From Merluccius polli (Eukaryota; Chordata; Actinopteri; Gadiformes; Merlucciidae), in assembly GCA_030340625.1 (NCBI GenBank), contig JAOPHQ010006607.1, positions 16,001 to 80,000 on the forward strand: a DNA stretch of 64,000 bases, given 5' to 3'. A model generated the notes under the pieces. It was not told the origin of the DNA, did no database searches, and worked only from the letters and a program-made list of their open reading frames with translations. Made by a program: the position numbers and the translations under genes. Each line of letters begins with the position of its first letter. Positions within the stretch are counted from its first letter, which is position 1. This document shows positions 9,241-22,334 of the stretch, piece by piece.

Positions 9241-10027
9241 CAGACTCGACACCACAACTGTGAGGAACACTGTCAAAACAATGTCTAAAATTAACAACAA
9301 GTGTTGAATATCTTCATGAACATACTGGTCCAAAAACCTCTCACTCCCAACCATAGACTTACCACGAAATCATCAATCATCATACTGTCCCCACTTAGAC
9401 AGTTCTGCAATCATTCAGTATCATTGTGGGGTGATTTGGTGGGAGTCTAAGTGCTGTTTAAATGCTCTGTTCATGATGCATAATAATTTTTATAATCTCA
9501 TGTTATAAATAAATAATGTATTCAATGTAAACGTAAAACTGTCGTTAGACACTAGCGTATTAATCCATTGTTAAATTCTCACATTCCGGAACTATAAGTT
9601 CTCTGTATGTAGTACCACAATGACGGAATTTGTTGACAGACTGTATGCAACCCAATGTGAGCGGCTCTGCTATATTACATTTAAAGTTGCAATTATTGAC
9701 ATCTGAGATGGAATAAAGGCGCAATATGCCCGCTTTGAACAGGCGGTGTGGGGCTAAGGAGCTAATGATGCTCAAAGAAACAAGTTAAACTATCTTCCCC
9801 TACTATTCAAACTCAAGTGACTGTGCTTTATTTGCTCAAGAAGCATGCGACGAATTTGCACTACACGGCATACATAATTACCAATATGGTTGTGAGCGTG
9901 AATTATAAGGTTTCTGTCAATATTTGTATCATGCTTATACGATAAAACTGCGCCCATCTTAAATGCCTTCGTTAAAGTTGTTTCTTTTGCTCTGGCTGCA
10001 TGCTCTCTCGTGGGATCCCCTCACTGT
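9241..10027. other. Stretch without a recognised gene
   Basis: AT-rich sequence between the BEL/Pao relic and the BED exon. It may include remnants of the retroelement LTR or of the hAT to the right. No ends or duplications could be matched. Confidence 0.35.
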
Positions 10028-10288
10028 TTATCTGTCAGCATACTTTGTCGGATGCTTTCTTTTGAAGTGGCTAAAAAGGTTTGTCGTGTTGCCTTCCGAC
10101 GTGCAAACCTTATCTTTGCACATTTTACAAATATCTGTATGTTGTGCCGTGTCGGTTTTGGAAAATCCCAACCAGTTCCATACTACCAATGTCAAATTAT
10201 TTTTAAGGACCAACACCTCCATGTTATTATCCATGCTGCTATGTTTCCAAATAAAATGGGGGGGGGGGGGGGGGGGAATCCAAGGCAC
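10028..10288 (-). pseudogene. Orphan BED-type zinc-finger exon of a hAT transposase
   Basis: The minus frame contains VWNWLGFSKTDTAQHTDICK, then CKDK, then NTTNLFSHFKRKHPTKYAD. The paired Cys (CKMC) and the His pair in SHFKRKH fit a BED zinc finger, the N-terminal DNA-binding domain of ZBED-like hAT transposases. The natural start is probably the Met of MDNNMEV at about 10234, because the upstream prolines come from a G-run (10258-10276). A stop follows YADR and no catalytic core is present nearby. It is likely the first exon of a non-autonomous deletion derivative. Confidence 0.7.
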
Positions 10289-10550
10289 TCGGAGCCGCTG
10301 CCTGCCCCTTCTCTTTTACCCACTGTTTTCTATTATTGGTGTGTCTCAAGGGAAGGCGCGAAACGGACGCAAGTACAGCGCAAATATTGTGCTATAAGAT
10401 TTGGCTGAGAAAACAACTGGATGCGTGTATGAGCCATACACTGCATCTGATAGAATGCACACTGTAGTGTGATACTAACGATTGCTCTGTAAAGGCAAAT
10501 CGTGGAGACATTCATTCACAATCTATATGTATATATATTGCACACCCCTA
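10289..10550 (-). mobile_element. 5' end of a hAT element (TIR-like end at 10550)
   Basis: Read on the minus strand, the sequence begins TAGGGGTGTGCAATATATAT at 10550, a common hAT-type terminus in fish, and runs into the BED zinc-finger exon. The opposite terminus was not found to the left, so the element is truncated or its end has decayed. Confidence 0.45.
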
Positions 10551-11381
10551 CATCTCATCCACATTTGATTAATTATTCCTTCTAAACAAATGCAACTTAG
10601 AAGTGTCATTTGATATAGACTGTGTGTAGGCTACTGACCTATGAAGCAGTATTTCCCATACATTGATTTATTGGTAGCGGCCCGCCACAATATCAACATC
10701 GCCAGATATTGATGTGACGGACATGTCTGTTAATAACCCCTCCTCTCCTTTCACACTCTCAAAACATGATCATGCACGGAGAAGAAAGATTGTTGTTGGC
10801 TTTTCCCTGCAGCGAAGATGGCTGGCCGAATTCCGGATAACTACAGATAGCTACAGAATAATGATTTTAGTCCGTTTCACAGTAAAGAAACCATGGTCCA
10901 CCTGATTGTATTGACTGACTTATGTCATTCTTTACCGAGTTTGAGCAAATGGCGGCTTACTTTCCTACAATAATCAGGAAGGGGATCGACAAAATAAATC
11001 TAAAGAACTGCGTTAATTTTTGTCTTGACAGACGATAAATTATTTTGGATGATTAATTAGATTTAAACTTCTAAAGTTACACAACTTGTAACTTTTTTGT
11101 CCCCCAACAACAATTCCACTGATGTGATGCGGAACACATGCGCTACAAGGAGAGCCTACTGCAATATAGCAAATTACTTTTTAGCCTCATTTAAAATAGT
11201 ATGTCGTTATAAAAATGTGATACTAAGCATTTCTAATGGCTCTTAATACACACAATATAGTTTCCAGACGTCTCCGTGCACACTCAAATCAAGACATGAT
11301 CATGTGCAGGAGGAAGGATTGTTATTGGCTTTTCACTGCAGAGAAGACCGGAAATAGAATCCGGAGTTCATTGGTAAATGG

Positions 11382-11382
<1 letters not shown>
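10551..11382. repeat. Stretch with a diverged direct duplication (10762-10845 and 11291-11373)
   Basis: Both segments share catgatcatg, a GGA/GAAG.aagattgtt core, ggcttttc.ctgcag and a following ccgga..tcc block, about 530 bp apart in the same orientation. This looks like an old duplication or the direct-repeat parts of an unrecognised element. Nothing else coding is visible. Confidence 0.45.

Positions 11383-11454
<72 letters not shown>
11383..11454. repeat. (TA)n microsatellite
   Basis: About 36 uninterrupted TA units directly abut the 3' tail of the SINE-like element at 11455. Confidence 0.97.
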
Positions 11455-11456
<2 letters not shown>

Positions 11457-11676
11457 CAAAGCGCTTTACAATTATTGCCTCACATTCACCCATTCATACA
11501 CCCATTCATACTCCGACGCCATGCCATGCAAGGCGACAGCCAGCTCGCTGGGAGCAGGTAGGGTTAGGTGTTTTGCTCAGGGACACTTCGGCACTTAGCT
11601 AGGAGTAGCCGGGAATCGAACTAGCAACCTTCCGATTACTAGGCAACCCGCTCTACCTCCTGCACCGCTGCCGCCC
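11455..11676 (-). mobile_element. tRNA-headed SINE with LINE-type tail
   Basis: Read on the minus strand, it starts GGGCGGCAG..GGTGCAGGAGGTAGAGCGG and includes GGTTGCTAGTTCGATTCCCG, a good pol III B box. It ends in TTGTAAAGCGCTTTGC followed by the (TA)n run. The same 3' tail type (GTAAAGCACTTTG..TATATAAATG) is found at 40311-40480 and in L2-like LINE tails here, as expected for a SINE that borrows L2/CR1-like reverse transcriptase. Such elements are abundant in teleosts. Confidence 0.75.
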
Positions 11677-14600
11677 ATTAATGGTTGGTATCAACACCTG
11701 CACAAATTTGTCCAAAACCGATGCATTCAAATTTGTTAGTCTCTCTATGTTGTTAACACAATGCTGTCAATCTCTGAGACCCAACTATTCAAATAAGTGC
11801 TTAGCAAGCATGTAAGGAGCCTAGCTAGTAAGGATAGCTATAAGTTTATGTTAGAAAACAGCTGGGTACAGCTGGGTTGTTGTAATTAGCACACTGTTGT
11901 ACATTGCTACTCGTTAATATCGGCTGCTTGTGCATAAGTGGATAATGTTAATGTTCATTCTTTACCTCTGACGCTTAATGTTAGTTTGCTCCTTCAATCC
12001 AGATGTTAAGGTCAAGATATTAAAAATAAATTCAAAGAGGGTGTGGAGCCATCACTAAGTATAGCAGTGAAGTATATGCACTGTATTTATTTTCAGTTAT
12101 TTGACAAAAAGTGTTGGCAATGGAGCACTCGCATGTTTTTCAGTTTGACACAACATGAAGCAATGGAGCACTGTATATATTTTGTTATTTGTTTGACAAC
12201 ATGAAGCAATGGAGCTGTATATATTATTCAGTCATTTAGTTGTCAATAAATGACTGCAATGGAGCACCTTATATATGGTATTTAATAATTAATTTAAGAA
12301 AGTGTGGGTGTGCCTACTTACGCAGGCACACTATTTGGTGGTTACATGGAGATGTATGCCGTGAACAAAGGAGCAATGTTCACTAGAAGACCTTGATGGG
12401 CCATTCAAGTGTTGTATATTCATTAAAAATAAAAAATCTGTCAGCACTTACTGACAGCATGCACAACAAGCCAAGCTCTCTTCATTGTTCTCCAAGATGT
12501 TTTTTCAGTTCCAATGCCAAGAGCTGGGTAATTGGCTGTGGCAAAGCCTTGCATGTGTTGTTTTAAGATATTGGACTGACACACGCAGGGCACAATGGCA
12601 GAAATGAGGCGAGCTCACTGTTTCTTTTCTCTCCTCGCCTGCCGTCTCCTCATCCCAAAGCAAGTCAGGGGCGAAGGGCTGAAATTTGTTTTTTGTGTTC
12701 ACTGACAGCCTCCCTTCACTTCTCATAAGAGAAGAGTACTACAACATACCTCCTCTTTGTTTGATAGGGACCCAGCTCCACATCGCCACAATCCTGGGAA
12801 GAGAGGAGATCACATCAGCGAATGCTATTTGTGTTAACAATTGCTGTCATGGCCTATACAGATGCTGGTGTTTGATGTACCCGATTTGATCAAATCAGTT
12901 TTCAGCCCGAGCCCGGGTGAAGTCTTGTTGGTTTGCATCCTGTTTCAGAAAAAGCTGCCTGTGTCTTGTTTGATGCACCTGGACTGGGTTTCTGTCTCAA
13001 GATCTCACATGTTCTTTCTGGCATTGCCAGGGCCTAGAATATATAGGGAATATAGGGTACTGTATGTGGAAAATACTTGGTAATGTGTGCATAATAATCA
13101 CTACTGTTGCTTTGTTAGCTTTGTATGTGTGGATTGTTGCCACTTGCCTCCATGTCGTCTATGATTTATAGGATCTAGGTGATTGTACATAATACTGTGT
13201 GGAAACTGTAAATGGAGGTGGAGGTTGTGAAACAATCCCAAATAGCAATGAAAGCGTTGTATCTTTGCCGTTGTGTGCTTTTGGTCCTATCATCAGGTTG
13301 ACCCACACATAATGTTACTCGCATGCACAATTATTTAGCACAAATCCAAGCTATAGCATGCAGGGTAGTAACATTTACTTATTTAGAAAAACACAAGAAT
13401 CACCTCTCTAAAAGCCAAATAGCACAAGATGAGATAAAAATAAACAAACCCAGCTCTCTTCCGTCTCACTAGAAGAGGAATGGGAAATTGGTGAAAGATC
13501 AACTGGCCAGCCCCTGAGGAGGGGGGGGTGGGGGGAGTGAGGGAGGGTGTGGGGACAGAGGAGGCAGATGGCGGCACGGAGGACCCTCTGCCGCTGTGTG
13601 TGTCACTACTGATTAGGTAAGAGATTGCCTCATGTAATGGCACGGCATGGCGCTAGTGGTGCAGAATCTCTCTCTCTCGCTCTCTGCTGGATTATTGCAC
13701 CATCTTTAAACAATGTCCTTTTCCAGGGGTACACCCACTTACTTCACACTGGTGCCAATATCTTTTGTTTCATCCTCCACCTTTTATTGTCCTGTACTGT
13801 GGGACGAGAAGCAAGGGAGAAAGTAGCACAATGGGCACTATGCAATTTCCTAGTGGAAATTCCCCTTTGCAGATGTTTACTGTTAAAGAGGCTAAATTAT
13901 GAGCCCGGCCATTCACTCATTCATTCATGAATATTATCTTTTTGTAAAATTGGTGTTCTCCATTGAAGGATGCATATCAGGTGAACCTTCCATTTACTTA
14001 TTAGCCTCACGGTACACAGCAATGCCAGCCGGGTTTTTACTCATTAGCTAGGCTAATAATAGACTAGCTGCGGGCAAGGCTTCATATTACAGCTGTTAGA
14101 CAAAATTATAATGATTTGTAAATCCTTGCAATGTTTCTCACATTAAGTTAAATAATATCTATCAGTCAGAATCATCAACACACTATCTTAAGCAGTTAAA
14201 TGATTAGGATGACTTAATTGTTTTGTCAGGTTTGTAAAAAAAAAAAAAAGGCTAGTCGCAATTTTCAAAGTGTTGCTCAGTTGTCAGTTGCATTTCTGTG
14301 TCATGGATCAAATGGCTTTGACCGCACACTTTTTCTGTAGACTATGCACGTAGCATAGCAAATGGGAGGAAGAAATTAACCTGTCACAATTTGCGTCTAC
14401 TCTTTGTTTTTGTGTGGGAGTGTTTGTATGACTATGTGGCGTATTTGCATTGGTGTATATAGAGCCACGTCCTTAAGCTTTGTTTGTTTAGCAGTATCAT
14501 GTAAGCCTGCAGTGAGAAGGGGCTTGTGGTGCCTTAAGGAAATGACCCCCTGTGGCATTGTTACATTCTTCTCATCTCTCCCTCTGTCCGTCTTGTTCTC

Positions 14601-17600
14601 CTCCTCCTGTACATAACTAGCCCACGGTAGGGTTTTTGTTGTCCTTGCTCGCCCTTGCAGGTTAGGCACATCTATTGAGCCAGCTGAGCCTGGAGTTCAG
14701 GCACTATGGCCAAAGGCTGGATTGACTGGGTTTAAGGATGGACATGTTGTCTCGGCACCCCAGTTCCAGCAGCCAGCACAGAGAAAATGAGTTCTGTGAA
14801 TTGGGTTTAGATTTGCCACTGTAGCATTTCCACTCTGATACACTCCCGCTACCATCAGGCGAAGGCTGTCAGAGAACAAGAGACACAGAGAGCGAGAGAA
14901 AGGGAGAGCAAGAGATAGAGAGGAAAGAAGAGCAGAGCGCAGCAGTGCTATCTAATGGATCAATTTGTAATAAATCTGTTGCCTCAAGCTGTTGTTGTTG
15001 TTCGTTCTACTCAGTAAAAGGTGTCTGCTTTTCTCAGGCACGAAAAGGGCTTGTCAGGATGGGAAGACGGAGCTATCAGTGAATGAGATGCCCCTAAAGC
15101 ACAGCAAATCTTGTTTTCCTGGCTTGGTTTACCTAGGTCAAATACATTGCCCACTTTCTTTTTTTTAATACAAGCATTTAATTTGTCGAAAACATAATTT
15201 CAAACTGGTCAATAGGGCTGTGCAATGAAATGAGGAAGTAACGCTCCCCTCACATTAAATTTCCCCATTATCCCATATCGACCATTAATCATGAGGAAGG
15301 AGCTATTGATTACGCTATCAGGCTAGGCAAGGCCAATTTATTGGCCAGGAGCCATTTCACGATGTGGGGGCTCCGTTCAAGCGGCAATTGGCCTTCCTAG
15401 GAACGCAAGGTTCCTATTATGATAGTTTAGAAATAGTCCTATTATTATGACAACAGTTTGATCTTTAAGGTAACAAAAGGACGGACGTCTGTATGGACCA
15501 CTTGGGAGCACTCCTCCTCCTTCTCCGCCGGCCATATGGACCATACTAATTGTGTTTCACGCCAACCATTTTCACTGATCCATTGGGGACTGCTGTAGTT
15601 ATAATGTCACCAGCACTGGTCCTGGCTCATGAAAGAAACATTAGCCATAGAGATGAGAAGACAGCAAAGCATGGCAATATACTGCAAGTCAACACAATTA
15701 TTGATTTTATTCAAATGAAAAACATGTTTCTCTCTCTTGTTTCTAAGCTCTAAACTATGTTCTATGATTTTCTTTATTTATGCAGTTTCAGCTATTGTTT
15801 GCAGTAGGCATTCATTTGTGTCTCATATAATCTCAACCTGAAAAATTGAATTTAAGGCACTGAGCTAGCGTCATTTTCTATGTGAACCTTTTTTATTATG
15901 GTTCAAGCCATCTCCAAAGTTGCAGTATCCTAACGATTTCCACGATGATTTATTTTCATAAATATTCTTTACCAGCTCTAATTCAACCACAGTGCAACCA
16001 TTGTTCATCTAGTTTATTAGGCAACACAACACAAATGCTGCTGATGGAGTGTTGAATGTAAATGCCACCTCCACTATGTGTGCTTTGCCAGCAAAGAGCC
16101 GTTGTAAACTGTTTGAACTGATAAGTGTAACTGAACCAAGTGTGCGAATATGTGCATGTGCGTTTTAGCGTGTTAATGATATTTATTTATGAAAAGGGCT
16201 ATGTTGATGAGATCTGTGGGGGGGGGGGGGGCAGTGTTACTGATAAAGTAGAAAAAGGGGTGGGGGATCCAGTAGCATTGCGTTCTTGCTAACAGTTTTC
16301 TTGTAATTATCAAAATTGCCTCAAAATTGCTGTTTGCCTCAAAGCCGTAAACCTGCAGGATCTCCCGTTAATAAAATCGTTGGAGCCCGCCAAGGCGTTG
16401 CGATGGGGGAAATGAAAGCCAATCATGCCTCCAACATTCTCCCCACCCTCCCCACAAACAAAACAGCTCAAAAAGAAACCAGCTAAAAGAAAATCCTAAT
16501 TAACTGGCATTGCAAGTATGTAGCAAACTACTACACTGCTTGGCTAGGCAGCCACAGAGCTGGCCACTATGAACATAATGAAGGCTTCTGGCAGCCTTCG
16601 ATGCCTCTCTTTCCATCCTTCTCTCCATCTCTTATTCTCTTTCTCTGGCTTGCCTGTGCCCCCCCCCCTCACAGTGTGAGGTGAGACCGTTGCAGGGAGG
16701 CAGGGAGGGAGGGAGGGAGGGAAGGAGAGGTGCACAGCCTGGAGGTGCACAGTGAGTCGGCAAGCTCAAAGATGGCCTATGTGATGATTTATTAGAGAGG
16801 GAGATAGACAGAGAGCGACAAAAGAGCTCTCGCCATTCCTAGGTCCCCTTACAGACGACAATGAAGTTGTTTTTCGTGTTATCTTCAAGTGCTTTATTTG
16901 TTTTGAGAATTGGCCGCTTGGCAAATTACTGTCATCATTAGCCTTTCGTAGTGCACTAGCATTGTGTGATGTGTCTCGTGGAGTTTGAAGTCAGGTTACG
17001 TCTTGCTGCGCCGACTCCCATGTGTTTGCCTGTGCCTGCACAGTAAACCCGAGGGTCTTTTGAAACAGAACAGTTTTGTTTGTAGTGTAATTGTAGTGTG
17101 CTTTTTTGATTACATGTGCTGCCTCCTGCTTGTGTTCCAACTAAACCACTTGGCCTCCATAGGCCTTTAGCGTAAATACACACATACTTGATATATTCCT
17201 ATACACATTGTGCTAAACCCGAACATCGCTTGTACTGTCTCTCTTTATATATGTTTTCTATATATGTTTACTACACATTAACATTTCAAACAATTACAAG
17301 CTTTTCTTTAAATCAACATGCTAAATATTACATTCTCTAGGATACTTGTTTAGCCTAATTGTAATGCAATAAGAACATAACAGCTACCAGGTAATAACAG
17401 GTTATTACAGCTACAATGTCCCTATTCATTGAGTTATAACTCATGTCTGAGAATGTTGTTACTTTGCCAGTAAGTTTGACTCATTCCTTTGTTGTGCAAC
17501 AGTTAAGTTTCACCTCCGTGTGGTTGCCAATGGTAGAAAATGAGGGTTTGAAGACTGACTGAAACCTGAACTGGCCTCTGGTTCTCAGCCAGCTGCTTCT

Positions 17601-19212
17601 CACTGTTTACCTGTAAACTCCCTTTGTGCTCTCTCAGCGTATGGCCATGGAGGGCTTCTCCATCGCTTCTTAGCCCCCTTTGTTGTACCAAACAGCCTCT
17701 GAGCCTCCAGGGATGGACCCACATATAGAGGAGATGAGGAAAGGAGGGATCCATTTCTCTTTCTCTCCTCTCTTTTTCTCCATCTGTTCCCTTGTGAACA
17801 CCCCTGCCAGCCTCTCTAAAGGTAGCAAATCTAATCTCTGTAGGAATCAATGTGGCTCAGCCCAGTTGGAGCGTCACACCACACCAGTAGGTGCAAACCC
17901 TCCTACTTCTCCTCCATTGCCTCCTGCTTTCCAATGCAGTAACTCATTGGAAAGTCCTGGGTTTTGGGCAAAAGATGAGTTCATTGTTGTCTAACCATCC
18001 AAAAAAGCTCATCTCCCCAGCCAGGCACACGGGCGCTTCATCGATGTTGGCCTGATCAAGAGTCTGTGATATTGAATTAATATGTGTGCTGGGGTGGGTG
18101 AGAGAGGTGTGTTAATTCTGAACCCACAGATCAATCTTGTATCCAGCTTGGGAGTTTTGTTAATGCATTGTTGATGCATTCGGTGTTGAGGGTTTAAGCC
18201 AGACTGGGAATGACACTCCTTACATCCATTCACAATGCACACACTTTACAGCAATACCACCCCCCCCCCTCCCCCGTCTTTAGTGGAAGATGACGATGGA
18301 TTGGTGTCTCTTTTGCTCACGTAATACTCTTGTGAAAGCCCAGAGCTCCCTCCTGACAGCAGGAGTTTAAATTTCACTCCTCGATTAGGCAGCTTTGTCG
18401 CTGACAACACATTCACCCACACCTATGACAGCCCTTCAAGACCCTACTTGGAGAACTATCACTTGTCTCTCTCTATCTTGCTCTGTCTTCACGTCTTCTC
18501 CTTGTTTCTTTTGCACTTTCTCCCTCTGTATATCAACATGTAATCTAGAAAAATATAGATGGATGGATATATCTCTTGACATCTCTTCATTTAATCAACA
18601 GGGGTGTATCATCTGTACTGTGCAGGAAGTGTTATTGCTGTATTGTTACTTGTTAACTCTGATTCATTTTTTTTCTTGCCTCATCTTGTCTGTGCAGCTG
18701 CTACTGCTGTGAGGCTGACAGCACACAAATTTTTTTAAAAGGACACCTACATCTTTGTTTGCTCTCATTACCACTATCTTTTCTCTCTTGCTCTCTCTCT
18801 CTGCTCTATCCCTCTCGCTCTCTCTCTGCTCTATTCCGCTCTCGCTCTCTCTTGCTCTACCTAGCAGCTCAGGCAGCTGCTTACATTACACAGGGTTTGT
18901 CCACCTTGTATTTGCTGTCGCTGAGCGATAAAGACGATGAAAGTGAGAAATGCATGTGACCTCTGGGAATTTAGCTGAGGAGGCGGGAGCCGTGTGTATG
19001 CTAACATCGTGGAGGAGATGGGGGAGGGCAGTTGTAGGAATGGACGGCTGTGTTTTAATTGTTGGTGACATGTGAAATGAGAAACAATAATGTGTTAACA
19101 GTAGACCCTGGTGACTATGATCTTCTCATAACGCCTGAAGGAACACTGCCGCAATGCATTACAACCTCCCCTGCTCTCCTTTGGCCCCGCCAACCATAAA
19201 GCACTCCCTGGC
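11677..19212. other. Mostly unique non-coding sequence
   Basis: No coding exon could be supported. It holds a minisatellite (12118-12280), a short hairpin near 12307-12331, G/C-rich runs (13520-13560, 16217-16230, 18259-18275), a purine/pyrimidine-rich patch at 16600-16740 and CT-rich tracts near 18785-18860. It is comparatively free of transposons. Confidence 0.5.
12118..12280. repeat. Degenerate minisatellite, units of 43-50 bp
   Basis: The motif CAATGGAGC recurs at 12118, 12161, 12207 and 12257 (spacing 43, 46, 50). Each is followed by TATATATT-like and TTTGACAACATGAAG-like sequence. Confidence 0.7.
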
Positions 19213-19326
19213 ATTTACCGTAGGGGTCAACCGATTATCAGTACGTCCGATTAATGGGCCGGTATGTCATATTTCCGATAATCGGTATCGGCATTTTTAT
19301 ACCGATATTTCCTGTAAGATATTTTC

Positions 19327-19329
<3 letters not shown>

Positions 19330-19403
<74 letters not shown>
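19330..19403. repeat. (TA)n microsatellite at the centre of an inverted repeat
   Basis: About 37 TA units. The flanks gtaagatattttcc and ggaaaatatcttgta are near-perfect inverted copies, so the whole tract can extrude as one long hairpin. Confidence 0.95.
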
Positions 19404-19405
<2 letters not shown>

Positions 19406-20501
19406 AAAATATCTTGTAGAAAAGTTGTTTCCGATACTGGTCCAAAATGTGGTATCGGGTATTGGTGGCTGGAGTCTGTGCATAGCTCCGATACTCGTCT
19501 TTTTTCATCCAACTTTTCTTGCATAGTGAAATCACAGCTGCCATTCAGCCGAAAGAGAGATAATAGTTAATTGTCACTTCAACACTGACTTTTGAATGTG
19601 CGGTACACTACATTATACACATCGTTTCTCACCAGTCATAAGCTGTGTAATAACCAGCGTGTGGATGCACACGCATACGTTGGCGATTGCACCATTTTCA
19701 TTTTCAAAGCTTAGTTACCGCAGCCACTGCTTCCCGAGAACAGCATCGCTGTTCTTTTTCTGCCTGCGCATATGGATATGTGCAGAGCATATCACAGGCG
19801 AAACTATTACATTTGAATATATGTTGGGTTGAATCAGTGTTGGGTGTGTAATATCCATACAGTCTATGGTATGATTCATTATAGCTCCTTTCCTTAGTGC
19901 GTGAGTGAGGCCTGGCCTGACGCATTCCAATAAACAGTAATCCCACTCATTCCTTCTCCTTTTAAAGTGTTAAAGTCTTTTATTGCCTCATTCCTTCACT
20001 TCTAAACTTCTAAACGTCTTCCTTTACTTCTAAACTTATCAGAAACCTGTGTGGCTCTACTCTTCACTAGTCCAAACTAAACTCTGCAGTGCTGTTTACA
20101 TTCTGTTGCAACTTTTCTTAAGGCACACAGTGCATTTCCGTCGGCTCAACTATAAATTGCATTTAATGCAGCGCATATCGCGTGAACAATAAGAACCCTT
20201 ATGTAATCAGCACTATTAAAACGTTAATTAGGTTCCTACAGTTTGTATTGTGTGAAGGCTATATATTATTAAGAAACTTTAGTGTAAAATATTATTATAT
20301 TACTTGTATTGCATACAATTCAGTCATGTATGTATTCATTTACTGTATATATATTTTACAAAGTTTGGAAATGGGCTATAATATTCAGCTTTTTAATGAA
20401 AGAAAAAAACAAACATTGGTATTCGATCGGTACTCGGTATCGGCCCATTCTAAGATGTGTGTACTCGGTATCGGTAATGAAAAAGTGGTATGGGTGCATC
20501 C

Positions 20502-20504
<3 letters not shown>
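19404..20504 (+). mobile_element. hAT element X, copy A
   Basis: The right end reads GGTACTCGGTATCGGCCC..GGGTGCATCCCTA, directly followed by (TA)n. The body from about 19440 matches, in reverse orientation, the copy at 62425-63738. For example, ggtggctggagtct, cagctgccattca and actagtccaaactaaactc are shared. Its last 280 bp also match the end of the element at 34265-35373. The left terminus is not recognisable next to the (TA)n tract. No transposase is seen. Confidence 0.65.

Positions 20505-20533
<29 letters not shown>
20505..20533. repeat. (TA)n microsatellite
   Basis: About 14 TA units directly at the right end of element X copy A. Confidence 0.95.
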
Positions 20534-20536
<3 letters not shown>

Positions 20537-21430
20537 CTTTTCCTGTGATATGCGTTCCTCCGATGCAGCCATAGCTCCCCGAAAGGAATACAGTGAGCTG
20601 GCTGATGCTGTCTGCAGCATACTTGGATTGGTTGACGTGTGGAGCGTGACCAAGTAATCAAAGCAGCTCTTCATGAACAGTGGCAGAGTGAGAAGCCAGC
20701 AACTTGAGGAAATAGTATAATTTCTCTGAATGACTGCTACAAGGTAAGAGAAGAGTACACAGACTCAAAGTAACACCCAATGTATTATCAAACTGAAAAA
20801 ACATTTACTTCCAAGTCGTTCCTTTTTGTCGCTCCTATTTTACTCGCCTCTAGATGACGACTGTAATAAAAGATTTCCATATCTGTAACATGTGTCTCAC
20901 GCATCGGGTGAGAAAGATGAGTGCAAGTCACAGCCAAACTAATTTGTGGTCGCTAAATATGCTTACCGGAGTTAAAAACTAATTCTCTAAAAACTAACTT
21001 CTCATTTTGTTTCTCTACCCATCTTGCCCCCACACCTTTTTTGCTTGTTCGGAAAGCACACTCGCAACGAAACAGTGAACCCCCTCCCCCCTTCTCTCTC
21101 CCAACAAGAAGGATAAATGCTAGTCATGTAACACAAAATATAACTCATTAGTAGTTGCCAGAATGCTATTCTACTGGACTTAGTTTAATACCACATTCTA
21201 CTGTACTTTTTGTTGTTTTTACGTTTTACTTTCCGCTTTCCTGTTTGCCTCTTTTGCAAGCTTGTGTATATATACGCCACCTCATGTAACATGGATACAC
21301 ATGCTTTTTTTGGTATTTACATTAGAACGATAGCATGTCATGTATTTCAGTTGATACAATGTTTTTACATTGCTTTAATGTAGTAGTAGCCTATATTAGT
21401 ATTGTTAGTATTAAACTAATATACAGCATA

Positions 21431-21437
21431 GGTTTGT

Positions 21438-21484
<47 letters not shown>
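21431..21484. repeat. (GT)n microsatellite
   Basis: Slightly interrupted GT run. Confidence 0.95.
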
Positions 21485-21488
<4 letters not shown>

Positions 21489-21879
21489 TGCACAGACAAC
21501 ATGGTGAACACTCATCAACACATTTCGATTTCAGTGTTTTAAACCTCTTTTAACCATCCCTTCTAAAACCCTCTTTCATTTCAGATGGATTCTCAATGTA
21601 ATAAAAGCATGGTACCACTTTAGATTAGGGACCACATATTCACCATTAACTAGTTGCTAAGATCGTAATTCATGTACAACAACTTCCTTACTTCCTTACT
21701 TCCTTACCTGACCGTCTCCTCAGCAGGTATACACCAGGGCACATATACACCGCTAGACACATGGGACTCATACCGGTGATCACGTCTTTAGTTCACCATG
21801 TCACATCGCTAATTCAGAGTGTGAATATCTGTTAAATATCCAATATCTGTAACTAAAAAAACACTTTCAAACTACATAA

Positions 21880-22334
21880 ATGGCTATTGAGATTATCGTA
21901 ATACACCACCACAGTAGCGCTATGCTGCTATTAATGTCATTTTCAGTTTTGATGTTGGGACGTCCCTGGCGGGCGGACATTTTTGTTAAACGTATCGAAT
22001 GCGGGGTAACTCTGCTTCCCCGAGGCCAGCTACTAAACGTTGGAGAACATACCTATTTTAGTCTCAACAACAATATGCAACGGCGAAGGCTTTATTTCTC
22101 TAGAGCCGTTTGTCCATTCTGGGCTACTGTATAAACATGGTGGTGCAACATGGGGGCCTCTGTGGAAGGCGACCCGCACCCCATGTAGATATAAACGGCT
22201 CTTTCTAAGCAAACAAAAACACGATTATTATTTTCAGGTAATTATACACTAATGAAAACATACTTATGAATATTATATTCCATTTCTGACAAGTCCGTTC
22301 CATGCCACGCCACACAATTCTACACACTGGACCT
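21880..22334. mobile_element. Right part of a TTAA-type MITE
   Basis: It ends CACACTGGACCT at 22334, followed by TTAA. The preceding 250 bp (gggctactgtataaacatgg, tagatataaacggctc, tacactaatgaaaacatact) matches a repeat I recognise as widespread in fish genomes. TTAA targets are used by piggyBac and Kolobok elements. The left boundary is only approximate. Confidence 0.55.

Noticed and set aside
19154..19570. Several overlapping ORFs with IYIYIY runs
   Set aside because: Translations of the (TA)n tract. The same applies to the ORFs at 11236-11598 and 38786-39193.
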